Assembly (NCBI GenBank): GCA_017650505.1
Contig: JAGCET010000040.1
Location: forward strand, 1-47,221
Length of the DNA: 47,221 bases
Source of the DNA: Alphaproteobacteria bacterium
Lineage (GTDB): Bacteria; Pseudomonadota; Alphaproteobacteria; Rs-D84
Reading direction: 5' to 3'
A program made the position numbers and the translations under genes. A model generated the notes under the pieces. The model made no database searches, was not told the origin of the DNA, and was given only the letters and a program-made list of their open reading frames with translations. The first letter of the stretch is position 1. Each line of letters starts with the position of its first letter. Shown here piece by piece: positions 8,819 to 16,506 of the stretch.

Positions 8819-9223
8819 ATGAACGAAACATTTAAATTTTTAAAAGAAAAAACACAGGTAAATTATTTGGCCACGATCAATGGTAATAAACCAAGTTTAC
8901 GACCATTTGGCGATCCGTTTTTATATGACGGGAAAATCTATGTGATAACCAACAAGAAAAAGAATGTGTCCAAACAAATCGCCATAAATAACAATGTTTG
9001 CATAGTTGCTTATGATGGCGAAAATTGGATAAGAATTAATTGTGAATTGGTGGACGACAGCAATAATATTGATGCCAAAAAGAAAGCAATTGCCGAATAT
9101 GATTGGGCAGAGGCCGCAGGATATACACTGGATAACCCAAATTTTCAAATTCTGTATATGCGCAATGTGTCTGCTGTTATATACGACGAAGAGGGTGAAC
9201 CGATTAATTCATATGAATTTTAA
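8819..9223 (+). CDS. Pyridoxamine 5'-phosphate oxidase-fold (flavin-binding split barrel) protein
   Basis: This 134-residue protein has the split-barrel pattern of PPOX-like proteins, which bind FMN, F420 or haem. It opens with FKFLKEKTQVNYLATINGNKPSLRPFGDP, continues with DGKIYVITNKKKNVSKQIAINNNVCIVAY, and ends with a single strand before EEGEPINSYEF. Its size fits the small single-domain subgroup, whose substrates are mostly unknown. A strong ribosome-binding site (AAAGGAG) precedes the ATG. It stands alone between parB and the convergent pal gene and ends before two GC-rich hairpins. Confidence 0.75.
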   Translation: MNETFKFLKEKTQVNYLATINGNKPSLRPFGDPFLYDGKIYVITNKKKNVSKQIAINNNVCIVAYDGENWIRINCELVDDSNNIDAKKKAIAEYDWAEAAGYTLDNPNFQILYMRNVSAVIYDEEGEPINSYEF

Positions 9224-9242
9224 ACAGAGAAATTCATAAAAA

Positions 9243-9287
9243 ACACCGGCGACGGCCGGTGTAAAAAAAACGGGCGCGTCGCGCCCG
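9243..9287 (+). terminator. Two adjacent GC-rich hairpins
   Basis: ACACCGGC-GACG-GCCGGTGT (9243-9262) is followed by an A-run and then CGGGCGC-GTC-GCGCCCG (9271-9287). They lie between convergent genes. The second stem is related to the CGGGCGC...GCGCCCG stem after the secreted protein at 32045, and both are followed within about 10 nt by an ACTAA motif. Confidence 0.55.
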
Positions 9288-9295
9288 TACTTTAC

Positions 9296-9307
9296 ACTAA
9301 TCATTAA
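9296..9307. repeat. ACTAATCATTAA motif
   Basis: This 12-nt string is identical to 19777-19788, where it forms the edge of a REP-like element. It appears to be a remnant or end of the same repeat family. Confidence 0.45.
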
Positions 9308-9312
9308 TACTA

Positions 9313-9337
9313 AAAAAAACGCCCCATGGGGCGTTTT
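9313..9337 (-). terminator. Terminator of pal
   Basis: ACGCCCC-AT-GGGGCGT flanked by A-runs and T-runs forms a rho-independent terminator that could work in both directions. It sits immediately after the minus-strand pal gene. Confidence 0.85.
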
Positions 9338-9339
9338 TA

Positions 9340-9756
9340 TTATTTAACCGTTGTGGTTGCGTTACGATTGAAACGCCATACGCTTTCGCCGGTACCTTTG
9401 ACCAACGGACGTTCTTTACCATACGAAATGGTAGAGATACGACGCGCATCGACACCTTCGTTAACAATAACTTGTTTCGCGGCGTTTGCACGACGTGCGC
9501 CCAATGCCAAGTTGTATTCGGTTGAACCGCGTTCGTCGCAATTACCCGCAATTTGAACCTTGACAGCTTCATTCGCCTTCAGATACAGCGCCTGACCCGC
9601 CAAGTTATCGCGCGCCGCGTCAGAAATTTCCGACGAATTGAACGCAAAGAACACGCGTTGGTTGTTAATGTCTTCTGGAACGACAACCGTCGAACCACCA
9701 CAGGCCGCCAATGCACCCGCAACGCCGGCCAACAAAGCAAAGTTTTTTATTTTCAT
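9340..9756 (-). CDS. pal: Peptidoglycan-associated lipoprotein Pal
   Basis: Pal is an outer-membrane lipoprotein that binds peptidoglycan and works with the Tol system. The 138-residue product starts MKIKNFALLAGVAGALAACG, with a lipobox LAAC at residues 16-19. It then has a short linker and an OmpA-like domain containing NCDERGSTEYNLALGARRAN, the family peptidoglycan-binding region. The frame is open far upstream, but AAGGGAG 9 nt before the ATG at 9756 fixes the start. At 138 residues it is shorter than the usual 165-180, mainly in the linker after the lipid-bearing cysteine. tolB and the other tol genes are not adjacent. Confidence 0.92.
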   Translation of the reverse strand: MKIKNFALLAGVAGALAACGGSTVVVPEDINNQRVFFAFNSSEISDAARDNLAGQALYLKANEAVKVQIAGNCDERGSTEYNLALGARRANAAKQVIVNEGVDARRISTISYGKERPLVKGTGESVWRFNRNATTTVK

Positions 9757-9832
9757 GAAAATACTCCCTTGAGTTTTTGTTGCTCGTGTTATAGTGTATA
9801 GTAAAAGTTTTAAAAAATCAAGACGAAAAAAT

Positions 9833-10576
9833 ATGAATGAAATATTAAAAGATTTATTTATGGCGGGGGTCAAATGGGAATTGTCCGAAAATTCGGTCGC
9901 CTTTACCGAACTGGTGGCGCGCGCATCGGCAACGCCAATGCGGGTGCGTACCACGGCAACGGTCGTGCCACCGATATCGCCGGTGTTGCCGGTATCGGTT
10001 GAAACGGCAACCGACATGGCAACGCGTCCAACAACTGTATCGGCATTGTATCGAATGATAGGGGAATTTAATCATCCTCTGCGTGCGGGTGCATCAAATG
10101 TAGTTTTGCCGCATTGTGCACCAAATTCGAACGGGGTTATGATAATAACCGATATCCCGTCTATTGATGATGACGCATCGGGTCGGATAATGTCGGGTGC
10201 GATTGGCGAAATGTTGGACAAGATGTTGACGGCAATCGGCCTGTCGCGCGACAGTGTGTCAATATGTCCGCTGTTGTTTTGGCGCACGCCGGGCGGTCGT
10301 ACACCGTCGCGCCCAGAACTGGATTTGGCGCGTCCATTTGTTGACCGGTTTATCGAATTGACCGAACCGCGGATTATAATCACGTTGGGTACAATCGCCG
10401 CGGCCGAGATTGCAAATGCCAACCTTATGCACGCGCACGGTGTGCCGGTTGATTTACCAAATGGTGTGCGCGTTTTTCCGATATATCATCCGAACTATAT
10501 GATACTGAAACCCGCGTCAAAGCGCGAAGTATGGACGGTGCTGCAAAATGTGCAAAACTTGTTGAAAAACGTATAA
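9833..10576 (+). CDS. Uracil-DNA glycosylase-like protein (family 4/5 fold) with altered active-site motif
   Basis: This 247-residue protein resembles the family 4 UDG group of base-excision repair. The region MIITDIPSIDDDASGRIMSGAIGEMLDKML lines up with the family's VGEAPG...GxPFVGxxGxLLD block. CPLLFWRTPGGRTPSRPELDLARPFVDRF and HPNYMILKPASKREVW match its later motifs. Two features are unusual. The GEAPG catalytic loop reads TDIPS, and the N-terminal Fe-S cysteines seem absent (FNHPLRAGASNVV where the family has a Cys). It may be an active variant or a repurposed binding protein. It is divergent from pal. The start at 9833 (MNEILKDL) avoids a weakly coding upstream extension. Confidence 0.75.
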   Translation: MNEILKDLFMAGVKWELSENSVAFTELVARASATPMRVRTTATVVPPISPVLPVSVETATDMATRPTTVSALYRMIGEFNHPLRAGASNVVLPHCAPNSNGVMIITDIPSIDDDASGRIMSGAIGEMLDKMLTAIGLSRDSVSICPLLFWRTPGGRTPSRPELDLARPFVDRFIELTEPRIIITLGTIAAAEIANANLMHAHGVPVDLPNGVRVFPIYHPNYMILKPASKREVWTVLQNVQNLLKNV

Positions 10577-10604
10577 AAACGTTTATAATTACCGCATAAA
10601 CATC

Positions 10605-10621
10605 AAAAGGAGCATAAGATT
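10605..10621 (+). promoter_or_regulatory. Ribosome-binding site and AUU start of infC
   Basis: AAAAGGAG (10605-10612) is followed after 6 nt by ATT (10619-10621), which is in frame with infC. The first in-frame ATG (10655) has no comparable ribosome-binding site. A rare AUU start on infC is the hallmark of IF3 self-regulation. Confidence 0.8.
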
Positions 10622-11176
10622 AAAACCGCAAATAATCGTGACAATCGCCGGGATATGGGTCCGCGCATAAATAATCGCATTACCGCCAAAACCGTTCAGG
10701 TTATAAGTGATGATGGCCAAAATATGGGCGTAATGCAGACAGTGGCCGCAATTCAAATGGCATTTGACCGTGGTATGGATTTGGTAGAGTTAAATGGCAA
10801 CGCCACCCCGCCAATTGCCAAGATAATGGATTATGGCAAGTATAAATACGAACAGAAAAAACACGCGTCCGAGGCAAAAAAGAAACAAAAAATCACCGAA
10901 TTGAAAGAAGTTTGGATAAAACCATTCATCGAAGAAAACGATTTGCAGATTAAATTACGCAAGGTTTTTGAATTCTTGGACAACGGGGACAAGGTTAAAA
11001 TTGCCGTTATGACACGTGGTTCCAAACGCGTTTTGGCAATGGGTAAAGACGCGATTCCGGGTCTGTTTGCACATGTTGTCGAACTGATTGGTGAACGTGG
11101 CACATTGGAAAGTCGTTCCAAACCCGATGAACGCACAAAGTCCATAATTATCGCCCCGGCCAAGGCAACAAAGTAA
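10619..11176 (+). CDS. infC: Translation initiation factor IF-3
   Basis: IF-3 binds the 30S subunit, prevents premature 50S joining and rejects non-canonical start codons. From the AUU at 10619 the product has 185 residues. The N-terminal domain is GPRINNRITAKTVQVISDDG...MDLVELNGNATPPIAKIMDYGKYKYE and the C-terminal domain is KEVWIKPFIEENDLQIKLRKVFEFLDNGDKVKI. Starting at 10655 would remove 12 residues that precede the conserved GPR(I/V)N motif, and the family normally has residues there. In E. coli, IF-3 represses its own AUU-started mRNA, and the same logic is likely here. The usual neighbours (thrS, rpmI, rplT) are missing. Confidence 0.93.
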   Translation: MKTANNRDNRRDMGPRINNRITAKTVQVISDDGQNMGVMQTVAAIQMAFDRGMDLVELNGNATPPIAKIMDYGKYKYEQKKHASEAKKKQKITELKEVWIKPFIEENDLQIKLRKVFEFLDNGDKVKIAVMTRGSKRVLAMGKDAIPGLFAHVVELIGERGTLESRSKPDERTKSIIIAPAKATK

Positions 11177-11194
11177 AAAACAAAGGAATATGAA

Positions 11195-11220
11195 AAAACA
11201 CCGGCAGATGCCGGTGTTTT
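11195..11220 (+). terminator. Terminator of infC
   Basis: AAAACACCGGCA-GA-TGCCGGTGTTTT is a 12-bp perfect inverted repeat ending in T's. It is symmetrical and could also terminate the convergent radical SAM gene. Confidence 0.85.
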
Positions 11221-11249
11221 ACTTAGTCACAAAAAAACATTACCAGCAC

Positions 11250-12248
11250 TTACCTACTAAATCTACCAAAGAAACCTAATACCGAGTGTTGTTTTATGTA
11301 TTCGGCTTCGGCCGCCTTGGTTGCGGTAATTAAATCTTTGCGTATGTCTGTCATTGGTCGTGCATTGCCATTTGCGTCACGCCACGGCACAGAAATCTTT
11401 TTACCACTGTTTTCACCCAGTGTCACATTCCCAAATGAATCAAATGCCACCAAAACTTGAAAATCATCTGTCAAAAAGTTAAATTGTGGTATCGGATTAT
11501 GATACGCGCCGGCGATGTTTTTTGCGCGTCCGCCATCAAATAATGTTGCGCTATTACCATATTCTAATACCATATTATTGTTTACGGAAAACAGGTTCCC
11601 TTCTTTCTTTTGACCTGTTTCAGAATTTATGATAGTTGCCGTATCAACCCGGATACCGGCATTGTGCAGTTGTTGCAAAAGTTCCGAAAACATTTCGTCA
11701 TCAAAAGTAAAAGAACTAATGCGTGCAACCAATCGTGCTCCATTTATTTTTTTGTTAGCAAAATGTTCAATAAATTTAAAATTGCGTTTAATTGAGTCAT
11801 TATGAAAGCGGTCCAACGATAAAGATACATGCAACGGAAATTGACGATTTGAATTATTTGATGTAACAATTTTGGGTCTTTGCCGCCGGATGACATTTTC
11901 GATGTCGCGAAAGATTTGTTCGCCAATCGGTGTCCCCGCCCAACCGGCATTAGTTTTGATATCAACCCCAAGTTTTTTATCCAGTGCGAAATTTAATATA
12001 TCGGGAACATAACGTTCTTCGGCGAATTTGTATGCGGACATTATTTCGCCACCGGTAAAAATGACATGTTTTGAAAACATGGGGTCTGCAGCGGCTTGGG
12101 CTGTATAGTCGATAATAACAGATTTTGGAATAAATGTCCGCGGTGCGTCGGGGCCCGATGATTCGCAGCAATGTGCGCACCGATTCCAACACCAGTTTGT
12201 TGTTTTGAATACTAAAACGTATGGTCTCTGTGCGACCAATGCCGACAT
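11250..12248 (-). CDS. Radical SAM protein of unknown substrate
   Basis: This radical SAM enzyme has the CX3CX2C cluster motif CWNRCAHC (Cys 20, 24 and 27 counted from the ATG at 12248), preceded by a beta strand (YVLVFKTTNW) and followed by HVIFTGGEIM, the usual SAM-binding GGE. No SPASM or auxiliary-cluster cysteines are visible in the C-terminal third, and no peptide substrate gene or partner lies next to it. The 12248 start is conservative. A promoter (TTGACA/TATTCT) and a strong ribosome-binding site (AGAGGTGAT, 12304-12296) point to an in-frame ATC at 12293 that would add 15 residues. The gene is isolated between infC and xseB. Confidence 0.75.
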   Translation of the reverse strand: MSALVAQRPYVLVFKTTNWCWNRCAHCCESSGPDAPRTFIPKSVIIDYTAQAAADPMFSKHVIFTGGEIMSAYKFAEERYVPDILNFALDKKLGVDIKTNAGWAGTPIGEQIFRDIENVIRRQRPKIVTSNNSNRQFPLHVSLSLDRFHNDSIKRNFKFIEHFANKKINGARLVARISSFTFDDEMFSELLQQLHNAGIRVDTATIINSETGQKKEGNLFSVNNNMVLEYGNSATLFDGGRAKNIAGAYHNPIPQFNFLTDDFQVLVAFDSFGNVTLGENSGKKISVPWRDANGNARPMTDIRKDLITATKAAEAEYIKQHSVLGFFGRFSR

Positions 12249-12313
12249 AGTACCACTTTTGCACAATTCAAGATTTTGCTTTTTGGTATCGATATTATCA
12301 CCTCTTTTTTGAT

Positions 12314-12341
12314 AGAATATTATAAATATTTTATTTGTCAA
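12314..12341 (-). promoter_or_regulatory. Promoter of the radical SAM gene
   Basis: On the minus strand TTGACA (12341-12336) is followed after 16 nt by TATTCT (12319-12314). The predicted transcript start lies a few bases before the ribosome-binding site AGAGGTGAT (12304-12296), giving a very short leader. Confidence 0.6.
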
Positions 12342-12362
12342 CAAAATAATCGGATTTAGTGT

Positions 12363-12391
12363 TTGATTTTTTTGTAATGTTTTTGTATCGT
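12363..12391 (+). promoter_or_regulatory. Putative promoter of xseB-mutS-truB-rpsO
   Basis: TTGATT (12363-12368) is followed after 17 nt by TATCGT (12386-12391), about 28 nt before the xseB start. Both boxes are partial matches. Confidence 0.45.
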
Positions 12392-12418
12392 TGCTATGGT
12401 TTTCTAAAAGGTTAAAAT

Positions 12419-12622
12419 ATGGATACAGAAAAATTATCGTTTGAAGAGGCGTACAAGCAACTGACAGAATTAGTAAAAAAAATGGAATCGGGCGAAATGC
12501 CTTTGGCTGATTCGGTTGCCGCGTATGAACAGGGTATAAAGTTAAAGGCCTATTGTGAACAGTTGTTGAAAGAGGCTGAATTAAAAATAGAAACCTTAAA
12601 GATTACTACACCAAACGAATAG
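12419..12622 (+). CDS. xseB: Exodeoxyribonuclease VII small subunit
   Basis: XseB is the small helical subunit that joins XseA to degrade single-stranded DNA. The 67-residue product matches the family closely: LSFEEAYKQLTELVKKMESG, then MPLADSVAAYEQGIKLKAYCEQLLKEAELKIE. The length is typical. It is the first gene of a run leading into mutS, one base before the annotated mutS start. xseA is not in the window. Confidence 0.92.
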   Translation: MDTEKLSFEEAYKQLTELVKKMESGEMPLADSVAAYEQGIKLKAYCEQLLKEAELKIETLKITTPNE

Positions 12623-12623
12623 T

Positions 12624-15137
12624 ATGGGGCGCATCATGGCCGAAAAAAATAAACTGACCCCGGTTATGCAACAATATGTGGATTTCAAAAATGAAAATCC
12701 CGATGCATTGCTTATGTTTCGGTTGGGTGATTTTTATGAATCTTTCTTTGACGATGCCCGGGTAATTAGTGAAAAATTGGGATTGGTTTTGACTTCGCGC
12801 GGAACGGATGGGGACGGCGAGAATATTCCAATGTGCGGCATTCCGTGGCATGCGTCGGAAAATTATTTTGGGCGTCTTGTGCGCTTGGGGTATAAATTGG
12901 CATTGGTCGAACAAATGGAAACCCCGGCCCAGGCCAAAGAACGTGGACATAAATTTATCGAACGGAAAATTATACGCGTGTTGACCCCCGGGACATTGAC
13001 CGATGAAAATTTGCTGACACCGAAAAATTCGAACTTTTTGGTTGCGGTTATGTCGGTCGGTGGTGGCGCATTTGATATTGCGGGCTGTGATATTTCTACG
13101 GGCGAATTCTTTGTTGGACATACCGACGATATTATTGACGATTTGGTGCGAATGAACCCGGCCGAGGTTATATATCCATCACTGGATGCAGAAAACGAAC
13201 GGATTTTGGACATACGTGATATGTTTAAATCGACGCCGGTGTTCGAAAAGATTTATCGCCGTGCCGACATAGATACAATAATTTCCACGGTCTTTGCGAA
13301 TGGCGTTCGGGGGGATGTAAAGAATTCTGCCGTTGGGTTGTTGGCGGGGTATTTGTTTAACACTCAACGTGGTGCATCATTGACTTTTCGGGCGCCGTAT
13401 GAATTCAAATCAGGCGCGGGTGTTTTAATAGATTCGGCCACATGGAAAAGTCTGGAGATAGATGCGCCAATAAATGACGGTGGAAAATGTTTGTTGGATG
13501 TACTGGATAATACAAAAACGGCGGCGGGTGGACGCAAATTGCGCGCATACCTGCGTAATCCGACGGCGGATGTGTCGGAAATACATCTGCGCCAAGAAAA
13601 CATTTCGCACCTTGTGTTGAATTCGGATGTGCGCGGAATGGCAATCGATATGCTGACACGCGTTCCGGATGTCGGACGTGCATTGGCGCGATTGTTGGCG
13701 GGGCGGGGAACACCACGTGATATGCGCAATATTACGGATTTTATGATTGAATTGCCAAATATAAAAATGTTGGCTTCGCGTATGTCCGCGGGCATGGCGC
13801 AAAGGTTGTCCGCGATAAATACTCATGATGATTTGGCGTACCGGTTGAATTCTGCATTGGCGGACGATTTGCCGACATTCTTTCGTGATGGTGGCGTAAT
13901 TCGTGATGGTTTTGATGTGGCATTGGATGCGGTGCGTTCGTTGTCCCACGGGGCCCAAGATACTATTGCCGGGCTTCAGGCAGAATATGCAAATGCGACC
14001 GGAATCCACACATTGAAAATAAAGTTCAACAATGTAATTGGGTATTTTATAGAGGTTCCATCTGCGCGTGCGTCCGATATGATGCGGCCCGAATCTGGAT
14101 TTATACATCGGCAAACCATGGCGGGAAATGTACGATTTACGACCGCACGGTTGGTGGAATTAGACAACGATATTCGCAACGCATCCGACCGCGGTGCGGC
14201 CATAGAATCTAATTTAATTGAATCTTTTATTGCTGATATTCGTGCGGTGTCTGATGATTTAATGGATTCGGCGGATACATTGGCGGATGTAGATACTTGG
14301 TGCGCATTGGCGACATGTGCGTCTGAATGGAATTGGACGTGCCCGACAATGACCAATGGTTGCGAATTCGATGTCGTCGGTGCGCGTCATCCGGTCATAG
14401 AATATGTCCTGCGCACGCACGGTGATAATTTTGTTAAAAACGATTGTAATTTGAATTCCCAACCAATTGCACTGATAACAGGACCAAACATGGCCGGGAA
14501 GTCCACTTATTTGCGCCAGAATGCGTTATTGGTGGTGTTGGCGCATATTGGTTCTTTTGTTCCGGCGGACAGTGCGACAATTGGAATCTGTGACCAGTTA
14601 TTTAGTCGCGTTGGCGCATCGGATAATCTGGCGGCCGGTCAATCGACATTTATGGTTGAAATGGGCGAAACGGCGAATATATTGCGTCGTGCAACATCAC
14701 GGTCTTTTATTATATTTGATGAAATTGGTCGTGGAACGGCTACATACGATGGTATGGCCATTGCCCAGGCGGTTTTGGAGTATATAGATACGTTAAAGGC
14801 GCGAACACTGTTCGCAACGCATTATCACGAATTGACACGTCTTGCGGCGTCCCAGGGCGGTAATTTGCAAAATGTTTCTTGCCTAACAATCGACGTGCGC
14901 GAACATAATAACGAGATTATATTCCTGCATAAAATTGTTGCCGGTGTTGCAAATCGTTCTTATGGAATTCACGTGGCAAAAATGGCGGGAATGCCGGAAT
15001 CGGTTGTTGCGCGTGCTGAATCGGTGCTAAGTGCGTTGGAAACAACGGGGCCAAAGGCGCAACCACGACCACGTCGTTCGGATGTGCCGACATCGGTTTC
15101 GCCACAATTATCTTTATTTGGTACGGGGGAAAAGTAA
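12624..15137 (+). CDS. mutS: DNA mismatch repair ATPase MutS
   Basis: MutS recognises mismatches and starts repair with MutL. The 837-residue product has the N-terminal mismatch-binding motif FRLGDFYESF (the Phe-X-Glu wedge), connector and clamp domains, and the C-terminal ATPase with Walker A GPNMAGKSTYLRQ and Walker B FIIFDEIGRGTATYDG. GVANRSYGIHVAKMAGMP follows, and the protein ends with a short linker. The second ATG at 12636 (MAEKNK) is an equally good start, and nothing upstream decides between them. The stop overlaps the truB start by one base. Confidence 0.96.
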   Translation: MGRIMAEKNKLTPVMQQYVDFKNENPDALLMFRLGDFYESFFDDARVISEKLGLVLTSRGTDGDGENIPMCGIPWHASENYFGRLVRLGYKLALVEQMETPAQAKERGHKFIERKIIRVLTPGTLTDENLLTPKNSNFLVAVMSVGGGAFDIAGCDISTGEFFVGHTDDIIDDLVRMNPAEVIYPSLDAENERILDIRDMFKSTPVFEKIYRRADIDTIISTVFANGVRGDVKNSAVGLLAGYLFNTQRGASLTFRAPYEFKSGAGVLIDSATWKSLEIDAPINDGGKCLLDVLDNTKTAAGGRKLRAYLRNPTADVSEIHLRQENISHLVLNSDVRGMAIDMLTRVPDVGRALARLLAGRGTPRDMRNITDFMIELPNIKMLASRMSAGMAQRLSAINTHDDLAYRLNSALADDLPTFFRDGGVIRDGFDVALDAVRSLSHGAQDTIAGLQAEYANATGIHTLKIKFNNVIGYFIEVPSARASDMMRPESGFIHRQTMAGNVRFTTARLVELDNDIRNASDRGAAIESNLIESFIADIRAVSDDLMDSADTLADVDTWCALATCASEWNWTCPTMTNGCEFDVVGARHPVIEYVLRTHGDNFVKNDCNLNSQPIALITGPNMAGKSTYLRQNALLVVLAHIGSFVPADSATIGICDQLFSRVGASDNLAAGQSTFMVEMGETANILRRATSRSFIIFDEIGRGTATYDGMAIAQAVLEYIDTLKARTLFATHYHELTRLAASQGGNLQNVSCLTIDVREHNNEIIFLHKIVAGVANRSYGIHVAKMAGMPESVVARAESVLSALETTGPKAQPRPRRSDVPTSVSPQLSLFGTGEK

Positions 15138-16006
15138 TGGACGGATGGATTATTCTTGATAAAACATCGGGTGTCTTTTCCAAGGCCGCAGCGATGCGCG
15201 CCGCAAAATTGTTTGGTACAAAAAAGAACGGGCATATCGGCACATTGGACCCGATGGCATCGGGCGTATTGCCGATTGCAATTGGAAACGCAACAAAAAT
15301 GGTGCCTTTTATCGAAGAATTCTGTGACCGAACCAAAGAATATTTATTTTCTGTGGTATTTGGTTTTGAAACCGATACTTTGGACATTACGGGCACCGAA
15401 ACCCGCCGCTCAGACGTTATTCCAACCGAAACAATGGTTCGCGAAATTTTACCGAAGTTTATTGGAAGAATATCACAGATTCCGCCGTTATTCAGTGCGG
15501 TTCACATTGCGGGACATCGGGCGTATGAATTGGCGCGGGCGGGTGAAACGGTCGATATTCCGGCACGTACAGTTGAAATATATTCATTGGAATTGGTTGG
15601 GGCGGACGAAAATGTTTGGAATTTCTGTATGCGGTGCAGTCCCGGCACATACGTGCGCAGTGTCGCGCGCGATATGGCATACGCGATGAATACGGTTGCG
15701 ACAGTGTCTGCCATTCGTCGTACACAAACCAGTGGTTTTACAATAAAAGATGCGGTCACACTTGATTTCTTGGAAAATCTGGTTAATAATGGTGGCGATG
15801 CAGGTAAATACTTAGCATCGGTGGATTCTGGACTGGGGGGCATTCCGGTTCTGAATCTTGACGGCGGATTTGTCAGACTTTATCGGAATGGCGGGTTCGT
15901 TCGTGTCGCGGATGCGGATGGTATTCGACGTGTGTACAGTGACGGTTTCTTCATCGGAATTGGTACTGTTGCGAATGGCATGTTGCGTCCAACAAGAACA
16001 ATTTAA
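15137..16006 (+). CDS. truB: tRNA pseudouridine-55 synthase TruB
   Basis: TruB makes pseudouridine 55 in the T loop of tRNAs. The 289-residue protein carries the catalytic motif [16 protein letters not shown], with the nucleophile Asp38, as well as [21 protein letters not shown] and the later [15 protein letters not shown] segment. The C-terminal extension ([20 protein letters not shown]) fits a small PUA-like region. It is translationally coupled to mutS (TAATG) and is followed 17 bp later by rpsO, the common truB-rpsO order. Confidence 0.95.
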   Translation: MDGWIILDKTSGVFSKAAAMRAAKLFGTKKNGHIGTLDPMASGVLPIAIGNATKMVPFIEEFCDRTKEYLFSVVFGFETDTLDITGTETRRSDVIPTETMVREILPKFIGRISQIPPLFSAVHIAGHRAYELARAGETVDIPARTVEIYSLELVGADENVWNFCMRCSPGTYVRSVARDMAYAMNTVATVSAIRRTQTSGFTIKDAVTLDFLENLVNNGGDAGKYLASVDSGLGGIPVLNLDGGFVRLYRNGGFVRVADADGIRRVYSDGFFIGIGTVANGMLRPTRTI

Positions 16007-16023
16007 CAAAAAAGGAAAATACA

Positions 16024-16296
16024 ATGTCCATAACCAAAGAAAAAAAGACCGAAATCATCAACGCGTTCAAGGTTAGTGAACACGACAATGGTGGTTCCGT
16101 GGAATCTCAGGTTGCGGTTTTAACCGAACGTATTCGTAATCTGACCGAACACATGAAGAAAAATCACAAAGATTTGCATTCACGTCATGGATTGCAAAAA
16201 ATGGTCAATCAACGTAAAAAATTGTTGGCCTATATCAAGAAACATGATGAATCAGGATACGAAGAACTGATTAAAAAATTGGGTATTCGTAAGTAA
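16024..16296 (+). CDS. rpsO: 30S ribosomal protein S15
   Basis: S15 is a primary 16S rRNA-binding protein of the 30S platform. The 90-residue product is a clear family member ([20 protein letters not shown], then [20 protein letters not shown] and a C-terminal [13 protein letters not shown] helix). The ribosome-binding site AAAAAGGA precedes the ATG. The rpsO-pnp neighbourhood is conserved from E. coli. Confidence 0.97.
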   Translation: MSITKEKKTEIINAFKVSEHDNGGSVESQVAVLTERIRNLTEHMKKNHKDLHSRHGLQKMVNQRKKLLAYIKKHDESGYEELIKKLGIRK

Positions 16297-16319
16297 GGGT
16301 TGTATGTTTTTTCTATTTG

Positions 16320-16345
16320 GGGGCGGCGCGTTTTTGGGCCGCCCC
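16320..16345 (+). terminator. Hairpin after rpsO
   Basis: GGGGCGGC (16320-16327) pairs with GCCGCCCC (16338-16345) across a 10-nt loop. No T-run follows, so it may be a partial terminator or an mRNA 3'-end stabiliser between rpsO and pnp. Confidence 0.6.
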
Positions 16346-16355
16346 TATAAAATAT

Positions 16356-16383
16356 TTGCAAATGCATAAAAATTTCGTATAAT
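16356..16383 (+). promoter_or_regulatory. Promoter of pnp
   Basis: TTGCAA (16356-16361), a 16-nt spacer and a perfect TATAAT (16378-16383) predict transcription from about 16390, exactly where a long hairpin begins. Confidence 0.7.
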
Positions 16384-16391
16384 CGTGACCG

Positions 16392-16464
16392 GCGAAGAAA
16401 GAATTGTTCATTTTTGCATTTTATGTCGTGATTCAGAATGCAATAACGAATGATTTTTCTTCGC
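16392..16464 (+). promoter_or_regulatory. Long imperfect hairpin in the pnp 5' leader
   Basis: GCGAAGAAA (16392-16400) pairs with TTTCTTCGC (16456-16464), and TTGCATT (16414-16420) pairs with AATGCAA (16437-16443). Partial pairing joins the two and the terminal loop has 16 nt. A double-stranded leader of this kind upstream of pnp matches the RNase III/PNPase autoregulation element known in E. coli. The sequence itself is different, so equivalence is inferred. Confidence 0.65.
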
Positions 16465-16506
16465 GGTAAAACAAGTAAATAAAAACCAATAGAACGGAGG
16501 AAAATT

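Noticed and set aside
9243..9337. Short CRISPR-like array
   Set aside because: The three neighbouring hairpins have different sequences and spacings. They are terminators, not repeats with spacers.
9757..10017. N-terminal extension of Pal
   Set aside because: The frame is open but would put 87 residues before a good signal peptide and lipobox. The ribosome-binding site is at the inner ATG.
10655..11176. infC starting at the first ATG
   Set aside because: It has no ribosome-binding site and lacks the residues before the GPRIN motif. The AUU at 10619 has AAAAGGAG at ideal spacing.
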